A stretch of 64,000 nucleotides of DNA, from the NCBI RefSeq assembly GCF_014323725.1, contig NZ_JABVED010000007.1:274672-338671 (forward strand), written 5' to 3'. The DNA comes from Actinokineospora xionganensis. GTDB taxonomy: Bacteria > Actinomycetota > Actinomycetes > Mycobacteriales > Pseudonocardiaceae. This document shows positions 45,755 to 53,559 of the stretch, in pieces. The notes below the pieces were generated by a model. That model worked only from the letters and a program-made list of their open reading frames with translations. It was not told where the DNA came from and did no database searches. Made by a program: the position numbers and the translations under genes. Each line of letters starts with the position of its first letter. Positions within the stretch are counted from its first letter, which is position 1.

Positions 45755-45811
45755 CCCCCACCCACAATCTCGGGAACTGACTCCCCTGGCCGATAGACTG
45801 GCCAAGGGACG

Positions 45812-45836
45812 TCCCCCCGAGGTGGGTGGGGGTTTG
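45812..45836. terminator. Candidate C/G hairpin between convergent genes
   Basis: A CCCCCC run, a short spacer, then GGTGGGGG followed by TTTG. It forms a 5-6 bp C/G stem between the coiled-coil gene and the facing GNAT gene. The signal is weak. Confidence 0.35.
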
Positions 45837-45954
45837 TCGTCGCGGGGGTTGGTGCGGGGTTGAACGGCCTCGTCGGGTGATCTGTCGCGCGAGGGCACGG
45901 CAACGGGCTGGCACAGCGGATTCCGCTGCCATGGAACTTGGCGGCCGGTGCCGC

Positions 45955-46407
45955 TCAGGACAGGTTGTAGGCCATCTGCGGCAGGAGCCTGCCTGGAACG
46001 GAACCGGAGGGCACCGAGCCGATCCGGACCGCTCCCATCTTCAGATAGAAGTCCTCGGCGTAAGGATCGGCGTCGATGGTGAATCGTTTGAGGTTCAGGG
46101 TTTGGGCGGTGTCCACGGCGTGTTTCCACAGGCGGCGGCCGACGCCGGTGCCGAGGTGGTCGGGGTCGACGTAGAGGTAGCCGAGTTCGCCTTCGGGCGC
46201 GTGGCCGCTCAGGGTGTAGAAGCCGACCACCTGGTCGCCGTCCTGCGCCACCGTCGCTCGCTGCGCTGTCACGTCGTCGGGGCGCAGGGTCAGCTCGGCC
46301 CGGCAGGCCTGCAGGAACGCCTCGTCGTAACCCCAGTGGGCCTTCGAACGCAACGCGAGTTCGCTCAGGGTGGCGGCCTCGGCCGGCGTGGCGGCGCGAA
46401 TCAGCAT
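45955..46407 (-). CDS. GNAT-family N-acetyltransferase
   Basis: 150 aa. GNAT fold order: IRAATPAEAATLSELALRSK (helix 1), VVGFYTLSGH (strand 4), GELGYLYVDPDHLGTGVGRRLWKHAVDTA (motif A with the acetyl-CoA loop H-L-G-T-G-V-G), and AEDFYLKMGAVRIG (motif B). ATG 46407 is placed 7 bases inside the upstream methyltransferase gene, so the two are coupled. The substrate is unknown. Confidence 0.86.
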   Translation of the reverse strand: MLIRAATPAEAATLSELALRSKAHWGYDEAFLQACRAELTLRPDDVTAQRATVAQDGDQVVGFYTLSGHAPEGELGYLYVDPDHLGTGVGRRLWKHAVDTAQTLNLKRFTIDADPYAEDFYLKMGAVRIGSVPSGSVPGRLLPQMAYNLS

Positions 46408-47081
46408 GGTGCCCACTGTGGGGTTGTGACCCGCCGCGATCGAGTCGGTTTGCGGACCAGCAGTTGGGCGTGTTGGAACGGGCGTTCGCCCTGGTGCGGC
46501 TCGCGCACCAACCTGGCCAGCTCGACCAACCCCGCTTGGCGCAACAGTTCCATGAGGCTGTCGGGTGACCACCGGTAGGCGAGGGTGACCTTGTGGTCGA
46601 ATTCCCGCGGCACGGGGTCGTCACCTGCGAAGAATCCGAGCAGCAGGTGACCGCCCGGTGCCAGCACCCGGTGGAATTCGGTGAATACCGCCGACAGTTG
46701 CCACGGTGGTGTGTGGATGATCGAGTAGAACGCGAGAATGCCGCCGAGGGCTCCGTCGGGGAGGTCCAACGCGGTCATCGAGCCCTCGTCGAACCGCAGG
46801 GCCGGGTGGGCTTGGCGGGCCAGGGCGACCATCTCGGGAGACAGATCGATGCCGAAGGCGGTCAGCCCGAGCGCGTGCAAGTGGGCGGTGACATGGCCGG
46901 GACCACAGCCGAGGTCGGCGACCGGTCCGGCGTCGTGGGCCCGCACCACTTCGGCGAACGCGGCCAGCATGGCGCGTTCCATCGGCAGGGTTTCAAGGAT
47001 ATTGCTGAAAAGTTCGGCGTAGTGGACCGCGATGGCGTCGTAGGCAGCCCTGGTGTCGCGCAAGACGGCGGGTTCGGTCAC
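46401..47081 (-). CDS. SAM-dependent methyltransferase
   Basis: 226 aa class I methyltransferase. Motif I VADLGCGPGHVTAHL is at ~54-68, the acidic post-I residue in FGIDLSPEMV, and ALGGILAFYSIIHTPPWQLSAVFTEFHRVLAPGGHLLLGF forms motifs II/III. The N-terminal YDAIAVHYAELFSNILETLPMERAML is typical of small-molecule methyltransferases. It is the first gene of a two-gene unit with the GNAT protein. The substrate is unknown. Confidence 0.87.
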   Translation of the reverse strand: MTEPAVLRDTRAAYDAIAVHYAELFSNILETLPMERAMLAAFAEVVRAHDAGPVADLGCGPGHVTAHLHALGLTAFGIDLSPEMVALARQAHPALRFDEGSMTALDLPDGALGGILAFYSIIHTPPWQLSAVFTEFHRVLAPGGHLLLGFFAGDDPVPREFDHKVTLAYRWSPDSLMELLRQAGLVELARLVREPHQGERPFQHAQLLVRKPTRSRRVTTPQWAPC

Positions 47082-47136
47082 GGCGGAAACCGTAGACGCG
47101 GCGGCCCCCGGTCGCCGGGACCGGGGGCCACCTGAG

Positions 47137-48651
47137 TCAGGCCGCGACCGCCTCCTCCTGCTTCACCGAAACGGGCACGTGCCGCAGGGCGCGGTAGGCG
47201 AACACCGCCGTCAAGGCAACCACCACGGCGCCGAAGGTGGCGGCCACGGTGAAGCCCTCGGTGAAGGCGATCCGCGCCGCCGTGATCACCGTCGGGTCAC
47301 CCGACGCGACCGCTCCACCCAAGGTGTCCTGCGCGACCCGGGCAAGATCCGGGGGCAGCGAACCCACGTGCCCGGCCATGTCCGCGTGGTAGATCGCGGC
47401 GCCGACGCTGCCTAGGATCGCCATGCCCAGGGCCGCGCCCAGTTCGCTGCCGGTCTCGGAGACCGCCGACGCGGCGCCCGCCTGTTCGGCGGGGGCCGCG
47501 GTGAGGATCAGGTCCGCCAGCAGGGACACCGTCATGAGCACCCCGGAGGCGACGAGGCCCGCGCCGACCAGCACCAGCCACAGGGGCGAGTCCGCACGAA
47601 CCTGGGTGAGCACGACGAACGCCGCCGCGAGCACCACCAGGCCGGACGTGACCAGCACCGACACCCGCACCTTGTTGGCGAGCACCCCCGAGATCGTCAT
47701 GCAGATCATCACCCCGGGCATGACCGCGAGCGACCACAGTGCCGCCGTGAACGGGCGCATGCCGAGCACCAGCTGCAGGTACTGGTTGGTGTACATCGTG
47801 ATCCCGATGAAGCAGAACATGCTCACCACACTGACCACCACCGCGCCGCTGAACGTCCGGTTCCTGAACAGCGAGACGTCGACCAGCGGGCTCGCCGTGG
47901 TGCGCTGCCGGTGGACGAACGCGACGGCGAGCACCAACCCGAGGACGAGCCCCGCCACCGAGGACGCGGTGACGCCGTCGACGGCGATCTGCTTGATCCC
48001 GTAGATCACCGCGATCATGGCGACGAGCGATATTGCCGCGCCCGCCAGATCGAACCGGCCGGACTCCGGGGCGCGGAACTCGGGGAGCAGGAACGGACCC
48101 ACGACGAGCAGCAGGACCATCGCCGGGACGTTGATCAGGAACGCCGAGCCCCACCAGAAGTGGTCGAGCAGGAAGCCGCCGACGATCGGGCCGATGGTGG
48201 CGCCCATGGTCAGACCGGCGGTCCAAACGGCGATGGCGGTCTTGCGCTGGGCGGCGTCGTGGAACATGTTGCGGATCAGGGCCAGGGTGGACGGCATGAG
48301 CGTCGCGCCGGCCAGGCCGAGCAGGCCGCGCGTCAGGATCAGCAGTTCCGCCGAATTCGAGTAGGCCGCGGTCACGGACGCCACGCCGAACGCGGCCGCG
48401 CCGATCAGCAGAAGTCTGCGGCGGCCGATCCGGTCGCCCACGGCACCCATGGTGATCAGCAGACCGGCCAGGACGAACCCGTAGGCGTCCATGATCCAGA
48501 GCTGCTGGGTGGCCGTCGGGCCGAGGTCGGCGCTGATGAACGGCAGTGCGAAGAACAGCACGCTGACGTCCATCGAGACCAGCAGGCACGGCAGGACGAG
48601 CACGGCGAGCCCGATCCATTCCCTGCGTCCGGCGGTGAGCTTGTCGTTCAT
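47137..48651 (-). CDS. MFS drug efflux transporter (DHA2 / EmrB-QacA type)
   Basis: 504 aa with 14 predicted membrane helices, the DHA2 number. Seen: motif C-like region (LLDHFWWGSAFLINVPAMVLLL), the helix-1 VLPCLLVSMDVSVLFFALPFI with acidic residue, and motif A GDRIGRRRLLL. It exports hydrophobic or cationic compounds using the proton gradient. It is divergent from a TetR gene. Two palindromic operators (48670-48707) lie just upstream of the ATG, so the pump is almost certainly repressed by that TetR until its ligand appears. The start has a GGGGGG site. Confidence 0.92.
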   Translation of the reverse strand: MNDKLTAGRREWIGLAVLVLPCLLVSMDVSVLFFALPFISADLGPTATQQLWIMDAYGFVLAGLLITMGAVGDRIGRRRLLLIGAAAFGVASVTAAYSNSAELLILTRGLLGLAGATLMPSTLALIRNMFHDAAQRKTAIAVWTAGLTMGATIGPIVGGFLLDHFWWGSAFLINVPAMVLLLVVGPFLLPEFRAPESGRFDLAGAAISLVAMIAVIYGIKQIAVDGVTASSVAGLVLGLVLAVAFVHRQRTTASPLVDVSLFRNRTFSGAVVVSVVSMFCFIGITMYTNQYLQLVLGMRPFTAALWSLAVMPGVMICMTISGVLANKVRVSVLVTSGLVVLAAAFVVLTQVRADSPLWLVLVGAGLVASGVLMTVSLLADLILTAAPAEQAGAASAVSETGSELGAALGMAILGSVGAAIYHADMAGHVGSLPPDLARVAQDTLGGAVASGDPTVITAARIAFTEGFTVAATFGAVVVALTAVFAYRALRHVPVSVKQEEAVAA

Positions 48652-48669
48652 GGGTACCCCCCTCTAACT

Positions 48670-48707
48670 GCGTATGTCATACGCGCTTCTGCGTAAGTTA
48701 TACGCAG
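48670..48707. promoter_or_regulatory. Tandem TetR operators between MFS pump and TetR gene
   Basis: First palindrome GCGTATG-T-CATACGC (48670-48684, perfect 7-bp arms). Second CTGCGTA-AGTTA-TACGCAG (48689-48707, perfect 7-bp arms). Both contain the half-site GCGTA and occupy the whole control region. Confidence 0.82.
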
Positions 48708-48747
48708 AACTAGGATGTGGAGTCAACCCGGATCGAAAGCGGAGGAC

Positions 48748-49488
48748 ATGGCGGACCAGACGAGCACCGGCTTGCCCCGGAGCATCGAGGCGGCGTGGGG
48801 ACTGGGCGAGCGACCCAGCCGCGGCCCCAAGCCGGGCCTGACCCTGGACCGCATCGTCGCGGCGGCGATCACGGTCGCGGACACCGAGGGGCTCGACGCG
48901 CTGTCGATGGGCCGGGTCGCGAAGGAACTCGGCTCCAGCGCGATGTCGCTCTACCGCTACGTGACGGCGAAGGACGAACTGCTGGCCCTCATGGTCGACG
49001 CGGGCTTCGGCGCCCCGCCCGAACCGATGCCCGAAGACTGGCGTGCGGGATTGACGTGCTGGGCGCGGGCTGAGTTCATGGCGCTGATCACCCGTCCATG
49101 GCTGGTCCAGGTGCCGATCACCGGTCCGCCCGTGACACCGAACCAGCTCGGCTGGCTGGAGAGCGGGCTGAAGTCACTGTCGCGCACCGGGTTGGACGCG
49201 GGCGCGAAGATGTCGGCGATCCTGCTGGTGACCGGCTACTCCCGCAACGCCGCGACGTTGGCGATCCAGATCGTCGCGCCGCCGGGCGAGCAGATCATGC
49301 CCGACTACGCCGCCGTCCTGCGCAAGCTGATCGACCCGGACACCTTCCCCGAGCTGACCGCGGTGGTGGATTCAGGCATCTTCGACGCCGACGACGACCA
49401 CTCCGCCGAGTTCGACTTCGGCCTCGACCGCATCCTCGACGGCGTCGCCGCGCTGCTCCCAGCGAAAGGCGAAGCCGCTACGGAGTGA
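48748..49488 (+). CDS. TetR/AcrR-family repressor of the MFS pump
   Basis: 246 aa. Residues ~30-80 are the helix-turn-helix domain (LDRIVAAAITVADTEGLDALSMGRVAKELGSSAMSLYRYVTAKDELLALMVD) with a long N-terminal arm. The C-terminal part fits TetR_C of the TetR/ActII family (tetracycline-repressor-like), which suits a drug-pump repressor. ATG 48748 follows GGAGGAC. It is divergent from the pump and probably autoregulated through the shared palindromes. Confidence 0.92.
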   Translation: MADQTSTGLPRSIEAAWGLGERPSRGPKPGLTLDRIVAAAITVADTEGLDALSMGRVAKELGSSAMSLYRYVTAKDELLALMVDAGFGAPPEPMPEDWRAGLTCWARAEFMALITRPWLVQVPITGPPVTPNQLGWLESGLKSLSRTGLDAGAKMSAILLVTGYSRNAATLAIQIVAPPGEQIMPDYAAVLRKLIDPDTFPELTAVVDSGIFDADDDHSAEFDFGLDRILDGVAALLPAKGEAATE

Positions 49489-49521
49489 GCGGCCGTAGCC
49501 GAGCAGCGTCACCCACACCGA

Positions 49522-50808
49522 TCAAGGGCGAATCGTCTCCAGGATGAGCGGACCGATCTCCGGGGCGGTGTCGCCGACCTCGTACGCGCCTTCCAAAGTG
49601 GACAGTGCGGCGGCGACCGCGTCCGGGGTGTCGGTTCGCAGTTCCAGCACCGGATCCCCGGTCCGCACCGACTCACCCGGCTTGGCGTGGCAGAGGATTC
49701 CGGCGGCGGCCTGCACCGGGTCCTCCTTGCGCGCCCGGCCCGCACCGAGCCGCCAGGCCGCGACGCCCACGGCGTAGGCGTCGAGCTTCGTCACGACCCC
49801 GTCGCGGTCGGCCTTGATCACGTGCACGTGCTTCGGCTCGGGCAGCGGCGCCTCGGGGTCGCCGCCCTGGGCCCGGATCATCCGCGCCCACGTCTCGTAC
49901 GCCTCACCGGAGGCCAGCATCCGCCCAGGGTCCACATCGGACAGCCCGGCGAGGTCGAGCATCTCGCGGGCGAGCGCCAACGTCAGCTCGACGACATCCG
50001 CCGGACCGTCGCCCCGCAGGACCTCGATCGACTCGGCGACCTCCACGGCGTTGCCGACAGCGCGGCCCAACGGGATGGACATGTCGGTGATCAGCGCCGA
50101 GATCTTCAGGCCGCGGGACACACCAATGCCCACCAGGGCCTTCGCCAGCGCGCGGGCGTTGTCGGCGGTCTTCATGAAGGCGCCCGAGCCGAACTTGACG
50201 TCGAGGACCAGCGCGTCGGCGCCCTCGGCGATCTTCTTGCTCATGATCGAGCTGGCGATCAGCGGGATCGACTCGACGGTGCCGGTGACGTCGCGCAGGG
50301 CGTAGAGCTTGCGGTCGGCGGGGGCGAGCCCCTCGGTGGCCGCGCAGACCACGGCGCCGACGTCGCGGAGCTGGGCGAGGATCTCCTCGGTCGTGAGGCT
50401 CGCGCGCCAGCCGGGGATGGACTCAAGCTTGTCGAGGGTGCCGCCGGTGTGCCCGAGGCCGCGGCCGGACAGCTGCGGGACGGCCGCCCCGCAGGCCGCG
50501 ACCAGCGGCGCCAGCGGCAGCGTGATCTTGTCGCCGACCCCGCCGGTGGAGTGCTTGTCGACGGTCGGCCGGTCGCTGTGCAGCGTCAGCGTCTCCCCCG
50601 AGTCGACCATCGCCGCGGTCCAGCGGGCGGTCTCGTCGGTGTCCATGCCGTTGAGAAAAATGGCCATGGCCAGGGCGGACATCTGCTCGTCGGCCACCGC
50701 GCCGCGGGTGTAGGCGTCGATCACCCAGTCGATCTGCTCGTCGCTGAGCCGGGCGCCGTCGCGCTTGGCCCGGATGACGTCGACCGCGCTGAACCGTTCC
50801 ACCGACAT
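49522..50808 (-). CDS. deoA: Thymidine phosphorylase
   Basis: 428 aa, standard length. It phosphorolyses thymidine and deoxyuridine to base plus 2-deoxyribose-1-phosphate. Seen: LSDEQIDWVIDAYTRGAVADEQMSALAMAIFLNGM, DKHSTGGVGDKITL (phosphate loop, ~85), SGRGLGHTGGTLDKLESIPG, and KKIAEGADALVLDVKFGSGAF (family signature, ~190). GGAGG sits only 1 base before ATG 50808 but 7 bases before GTG at 50802, so translation may start two codons later. The operon from cdd is interrupted by two lipoprotein genes and an insertion element. Confidence 0.95.
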   Translation of the reverse strand: MSVERFSAVDVIRAKRDGARLSDEQIDWVIDAYTRGAVADEQMSALAMAIFLNGMDTDETARWTAAMVDSGETLTLHSDRPTVDKHSTGGVGDKITLPLAPLVAACGAAVPQLSGRGLGHTGGTLDKLESIPGWRASLTTEEILAQLRDVGAVVCAATEGLAPADRKLYALRDVTGTVESIPLIASSIMSKKIAEGADALVLDVKFGSGAFMKTADNARALAKALVGIGVSRGLKISALITDMSIPLGRAVGNAVEVAESIEVLRGDGPADVVELTLALAREMLDLAGLSDVDPGRMLASGEAYETWARMIRAQGGDPEAPLPEPKHVHVIKADRDGVVTKLDAYAVGVAAWRLGAGRARKEDPVQAAAGILCHAKPGESVRTGDPVLELRTDTPDAVAAALSTLEGAYEVGDTAPEIGPLILETIRP

Positions 50809-50958
50809 GCCTCCACAGTCTCGATACTTCGTCAACCGTATCCTCGGCCACACTCTCCGGTCTCGATGGAAGGGAACCGCCGGGGAGCGGGGCCGCCGAA
50901 ATCCGTTGGCCCGTCCGACCTGGTTCCCGCTCCCACACCCTGCATGGAGATCATCAAG

Positions 50959-51444
50959 ATGAAGAACAACCGGATCGGCTTGGCCGCGGCGCTGCTGTGC
51001 CTCGGTCTCGCGACCACCGCCTGCGGCGGCGAGTCCCCCGCTGAGCAGGCCCCTTCGAGCTCGAACGCGGCCGAGGCGCCCGCCACCAGCGGCGCGCCCG
51101 AGTCGGGGTCGGTGGCGACGGTCGCGAGCGGCGCCCCGGCGCCCTCGTCGGTGCCCGCCGCCGAGCCCGAGCCGCCGTTGGTCCTCCCGGAGCTGCCCAA
51201 GGGCGCGCCGAAGGATTTCCCGGTGCCCAGCGGCGCGAAGGTGTCGGCGGTCGGCACGGACGGCTCTTTCTCGGTGACCGGGGAGGGCGCGGAGAAGGTC
51301 CTGTCCTTCTACCGCAAGGCCCTGCCGGGCGCCGGTTACAAGATCACCGCTGACGAGCCCACCGCGGTGAGCTTCGAGGGCCCCGCGGGCAAGGGCAAGG
51401 TCGCGATCGACGGCGACCACGTCACCGTCACGATCGCCAAGTGA
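50959..51444 (+). CDS. Secreted lipoprotein-like protein, paralogue 1
   Basis: 161 aa. Signal peptide (IGLAAALLCLGLATTA) followed by Cys22, making a lipoprotein likely, although the T-T-A-C lipobox is weak at -3. A ~60-residue Pro/Ala/Ser linker leads to a compact domain (~85-161) with PKDFPVPSGAKVSAVGTDGSFSVTG and EKVLSFYRKALPGAGYKI, the same pattern as in the next gene. ATG 50959 is chosen for its GGAG spacing over ATG 50944. A strong hairpin separates it from its paralogue. Function unknown. Confidence 0.75.
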   Translation: MKNNRIGLAAALLCLGLATTACGGESPAEQAPSSSNAAEAPATSGAPESGSVATVASGAPAPSSVPAAEPEPPLVLPELPKGAPKDFPVPSGAKVSAVGTDGSFSVTGEGAEKVLSFYRKALPGAGYKITADEPTAVSFEGPAGKGKVAIDGDHVTVTIAK

Positions 51445-51450
51445 CCCTCC

Positions 51451-51482
51451 GGCCGTGGGCGGGGTCCGGCCCGCCCACGGCC
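51451..51482 (+). terminator. Strong hairpin between the two lipoprotein genes
   Basis: GGCCGTGGGCGGG, 6-base loop, exact complement: a 13-bp stem starting 6 bases after the first lipoprotein stop. Confidence 0.75.
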
Positions 51483-51551
51483 GCTGACCATTCCCGAGGA
51501 CGTGCGCGCGGTTCCTGACCCGCGTGCCGAGGTCGTACGGAAGGAACTTCC

Positions 51552-52052
51552 ATGTCACGAGCCCTTGTCGCCGCCGTCGCGGCGGTGATCGGACTCAGCG
51601 GTTGCTCCGGCGCCCAGGAGGCGCCGCCCGCGGCAGGTACGTCGGACGCGAGCACCGCGGCAGGCACGTCGTCCCCCGCCGTCACCAGTTCCGGGACCGA
51701 GACGCCACCACCACCACCGAATGGCGCGCCGGTCACGACCACCTCGGTTCCGGCGGTGCCCCCGCCCGGCATGCCGCGGGACTTCCCGGTCCCGCCCGGC
51801 GGCAAGGTCACCGACGCGAGCCGCGACGGGCAGCTGACGATGGTGGTCAGCGGCGTGCTGCCGGAGAAGGCGCTCGGCTACTACCGGACCTCGCTGCCGC
51901 CCGCCGGGTACCAGGTCGTCCGGGAGAACACGTCGCAGCTCAGCGGCGACGAGGTCGTCAGCATCGACTTCGCGGGCAAGGGCTACACAGGCACGGTGGC
52001 GATCGACCAAGGCCAGGTCGACGTCGTCGTGGTCACCATGAAGAAGGGCTAG
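51552..52052 (+). CDS. Lipoprotein, paralogue 2
   Basis: 166 aa. Clear lipobox LSGC (Cys18) after VAAVAAVIG. A Thr/Pro/Ser-rich linker (~20-72) and a domain (~73-166) parallel the first lipoprotein: PRDFPVPPGGKVTDASRDGQLTMVVSG and EKALGYYRTSLPPAGYQVV. The two are thus tandem duplicates with diverged linkers. ATG follows GGAAGG. Its TAG stop was the target of the insertion element: the stop survives in the left target duplication (GCTAGG, 52048-52053). Confidence 0.8.
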   Translation: MSRALVAAVAAVIGLSGCSGAQEAPPAAGTSDASTAAGTSSPAVTSSGTETPPPPPNGAPVTTTSVPAVPPPGMPRDFPVPPGGKVTDASRDGQLTMVVSGVLPEKALGYYRTSLPPAGYQVVRENTSQLSGDEVVSIDFAGKGYTGTVAIDQGQVDVVVVTMKKG

Positions 52053-52053
52053 G
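52048..52053. repeat. Target-site duplication GCTAGG, left copy
   Basis: Directly abuts the left terminal repeat. It contains the TAG stop of the lipoprotein gene. The right copy is at 53175-53180. Confidence 0.85.
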
Positions 52054-53174
52054 TGTGATGTCCAGGGACGTTGTCCCGGTTAAAGGCGATGAGTGTCGGC
52101 CTGTCGCCAAGACAGGTGAAGGCCTCTGGTTGTGAAGTGGAGCTGTTGAGGAACCGCTTCACATCCCGGAGGCCTTCGTGTCCCACCCTAACGCCACCCT
52201 GACGCCGCGGACCCGGCTGCGTCTGGCACGACTGATCATCGAAGAGAACTGGCGTCCTGCCGACGCGGCGAAGATGTTCATGGTCGCGGAGAAGACCGCG
52301 CGAAAATGGGCGAAGCGATACCGCGACGAGGGCGTGGCGGGCATGGTCGACCGCAGCTCGCGGCCGCATCACAGCCCGGCAAAGACCCCGGAGCCGGTGG
52401 TGCGGCGGATCGTGGGGTTGCGGTGGCGGTTGCGGCTGGGACCGGTTCAGATCGCCGGACGGCTCGCGATCCCCGCCTCCACCGTGCACGCCGTACTGGT
52501 CCGCTGCCGGATCAACCGCCTCTCCCGCATCGACCGTGTCACCGGCGAACCCCTGCGCCGCTACGAACACGACCACCCCGGCTCGCTGATCCACGTCGAC
52601 ATCACCAAGTTCGGCAACATCCCCGACGGCGGCGGCTGGCGTTACGTCGGCAAACAACAAGGACGACGCAACCGCTGGGCCACCGCGGCCCGCACCAGCA
52701 CACCCCGATCAGGCTGGGGCGGGCCTCTCCTGGGCAGCGCCTACCTGCACACCGTCGTCGACGACCACTCCCGCGCCGCCTACGTCGAGATCCACACCGA
52801 CGAGAAAGCCGCCACCGCGATCGGTGTCCTCGAACGGGCGGTCGCATGGTTCGCCCAGCGTGGAGTCACAGTCGAACGCGTGCTCTCCGACAACGGCGCC
52901 TGCTACCGCTCCCACGCCTGGACCCAGGCCTGCGCGACACTGGCGATCACACCGAAACGGACCCGACCCTACCGACCACAGACCAACGGCAAAGTCGAAC
53001 GCTTCCACCGCACCCTGGCCGACGGCTGGGCCTACGCCCGCTACTACCCCTCCGAACAAGAACGTCGATCAGCCCTACCCGGCTGGCTCCACTTCTACAA
53101 TCACCACCGAGCCCACTCCGCCATCGGAGGCCAACCACCCATCACCCGGCTGACCAACCTCCCTGGACATCACA
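52054..53174 (+). mobile_element. IS481-family insertion sequence (1121 bp)
   Basis: Terminal inverted repeats TGTGATGTCCAGGGA (52054-52068) and its exact complement (53160-53174). Flanked by the 6-bp duplication GCTAGG, which matches the NCTAGN target established for IS481. One transposase gene fills it. It appears intact and, given the perfect duplication, recently inserted. Confidence 0.93.
52118..52177 (+). promoter_or_regulatory. Hairpin sequestering the transposase ribosome site
   Basis: GAAGGCCTC (52118-52126) pairs perfectly with GAGGCCTTC (52169-52177), and GTGAAGTGG (52132-52140) pairs with CCGCTTCAC (52154-52162). The GGAGG ribosome site (52168-52172) lies inside the closing stem, immediately before the GTG, so long read-through messages would be poorly translated. 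Confidence 0.75.
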
Positions 53175-53179
53175 GCTAG
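52178..53179 (+). CDS. IS481-family transposase (DDE)
   Basis: 333 aa. N-terminal helix-turn-helix (LRLARLIIEENWRPADAAKMFMVAEKTARKWAKRY), a second HTH (~85-115), and an rve/RNase H-like DDE core: first Asp in HVDITKFG, second Asp in VLSDNGACY, and Glu in NGKVERFHRTL. GTG 52178 has GGAGG at 5 bases, within a hairpin. The stop TAG at 53177-53179 lies outside the element, in the right target duplication, so the host CTAG target supplies the stop codon. Confidence 0.95.
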   Translation: MSHPNATLTPRTRLRLARLIIEENWRPADAAKMFMVAEKTARKWAKRYRDEGVAGMVDRSSRPHHSPAKTPEPVVRRIVGLRWRLRLGPVQIAGRLAIPASTVHAVLVRCRINRLSRIDRVTGEPLRRYEHDHPGSLIHVDITKFGNIPDGGGWRYVGKQQGRRNRWATAARTSTPRSGWGGPLLGSAYLHTVVDDHSRAAYVEIHTDEKAATAIGVLERAVAWFAQRGVTVERVLSDNGACYRSHAWTQACATLAITPKRTRPYRPQTNGKVERFHRTLADGWAYARYYPSEQERRSALPGWLHFYNHHRAHSAIGGQPPITRLTNLPGHHS

Positions 53180-53180
53180 G
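53175..53180. repeat. Target-site duplication GCTAGG, right copy
   Basis: Supplies two stop codons at once: TAG for the transposase (plus strand) and TAG for cdd (minus strand, 53176-53178). Confidence 0.85.
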
Positions 53181-53559
53181 GCAGCTGGTCCGGCCCGAAC
53201 GCGTCCGGCAGCACAGCCGACATCGGCGCCGGGCCCGCCGGGGTGTCCACCAGGCAGTCCGGGCCGCCCAGCTCGAAGATGATCTGCCTGCACCGGCCGC
53301 ACGGCATGAGCAGCTCGCCCGTGCCGCTGCGGCAGGCGACGGCCACGAGCCTGCCGCCGCCAGTCATCCGGAGCTGCCCGGCCATGGTGCACTCCGCGCA
53401 CAGACCGACGCCGTAGGCCGCGTTCTCGACGTTGCAGCCGGTGACGACCCGACCGTCGTCGACCACCGCCGCCGCGCCGACCTGAAGCCCCGAATAGGGG
53501 CAGTAGGCCGACGCGGCGGCGCGGACGGCTTCGGCCCGAAGCGCGTCCCAGTCGATCAT
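53176..53559 (-). CDS. cdd: Cytidine deaminase
   Basis: 127 aa homotetrameric-type zinc enzyme, cytidine/deoxycytidine to uridine/deoxyuridine. Seen: YCPYSGLQVGAA, NVENAAYG, the zinc/catalytic CAE in LCAECTMA and PCGRCRQ (two zinc Cys). Together with deoA it yields uracil for Upp. It overlaps the upstream ABC permease by 4 bases, placing it in the nucleoside importer operon. Its stop codon now lies in the target duplication of the insertion element. Before insertion it shared the same CTAG with the facing lipoprotein. Confidence 0.95.
   Translation of the reverse strand: MIDWDALRAEAVRAAASAYCPYSGLQVGAAAVVDDGRVVTGCNVENAAYGVGLCAECTMAGQLRMTGGGRLVAVACRSGTGELLMPCGRCRQIIFELGGPDCLVDTPAGPAPMSAVLPDAFGPDQLP

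Noticed and set aside
45790..45840. A short RNA gene (TAGACT box followed by a C/G hairpin)
   Set aside because: The predicted transcript would be only ~30 bases and no conserved structure is evident. It is better seen as a weak terminator region.
43866..45932. Long minus-strand frame opposite the hendecad-repeat gene, with its own apparent periodic peptide
   Set aside because: The periodicity is only the mirror of the 33-bp repeat. The composition (Arg/Gly/Val/Leu) is that of a shadow frame and no start signal exists.
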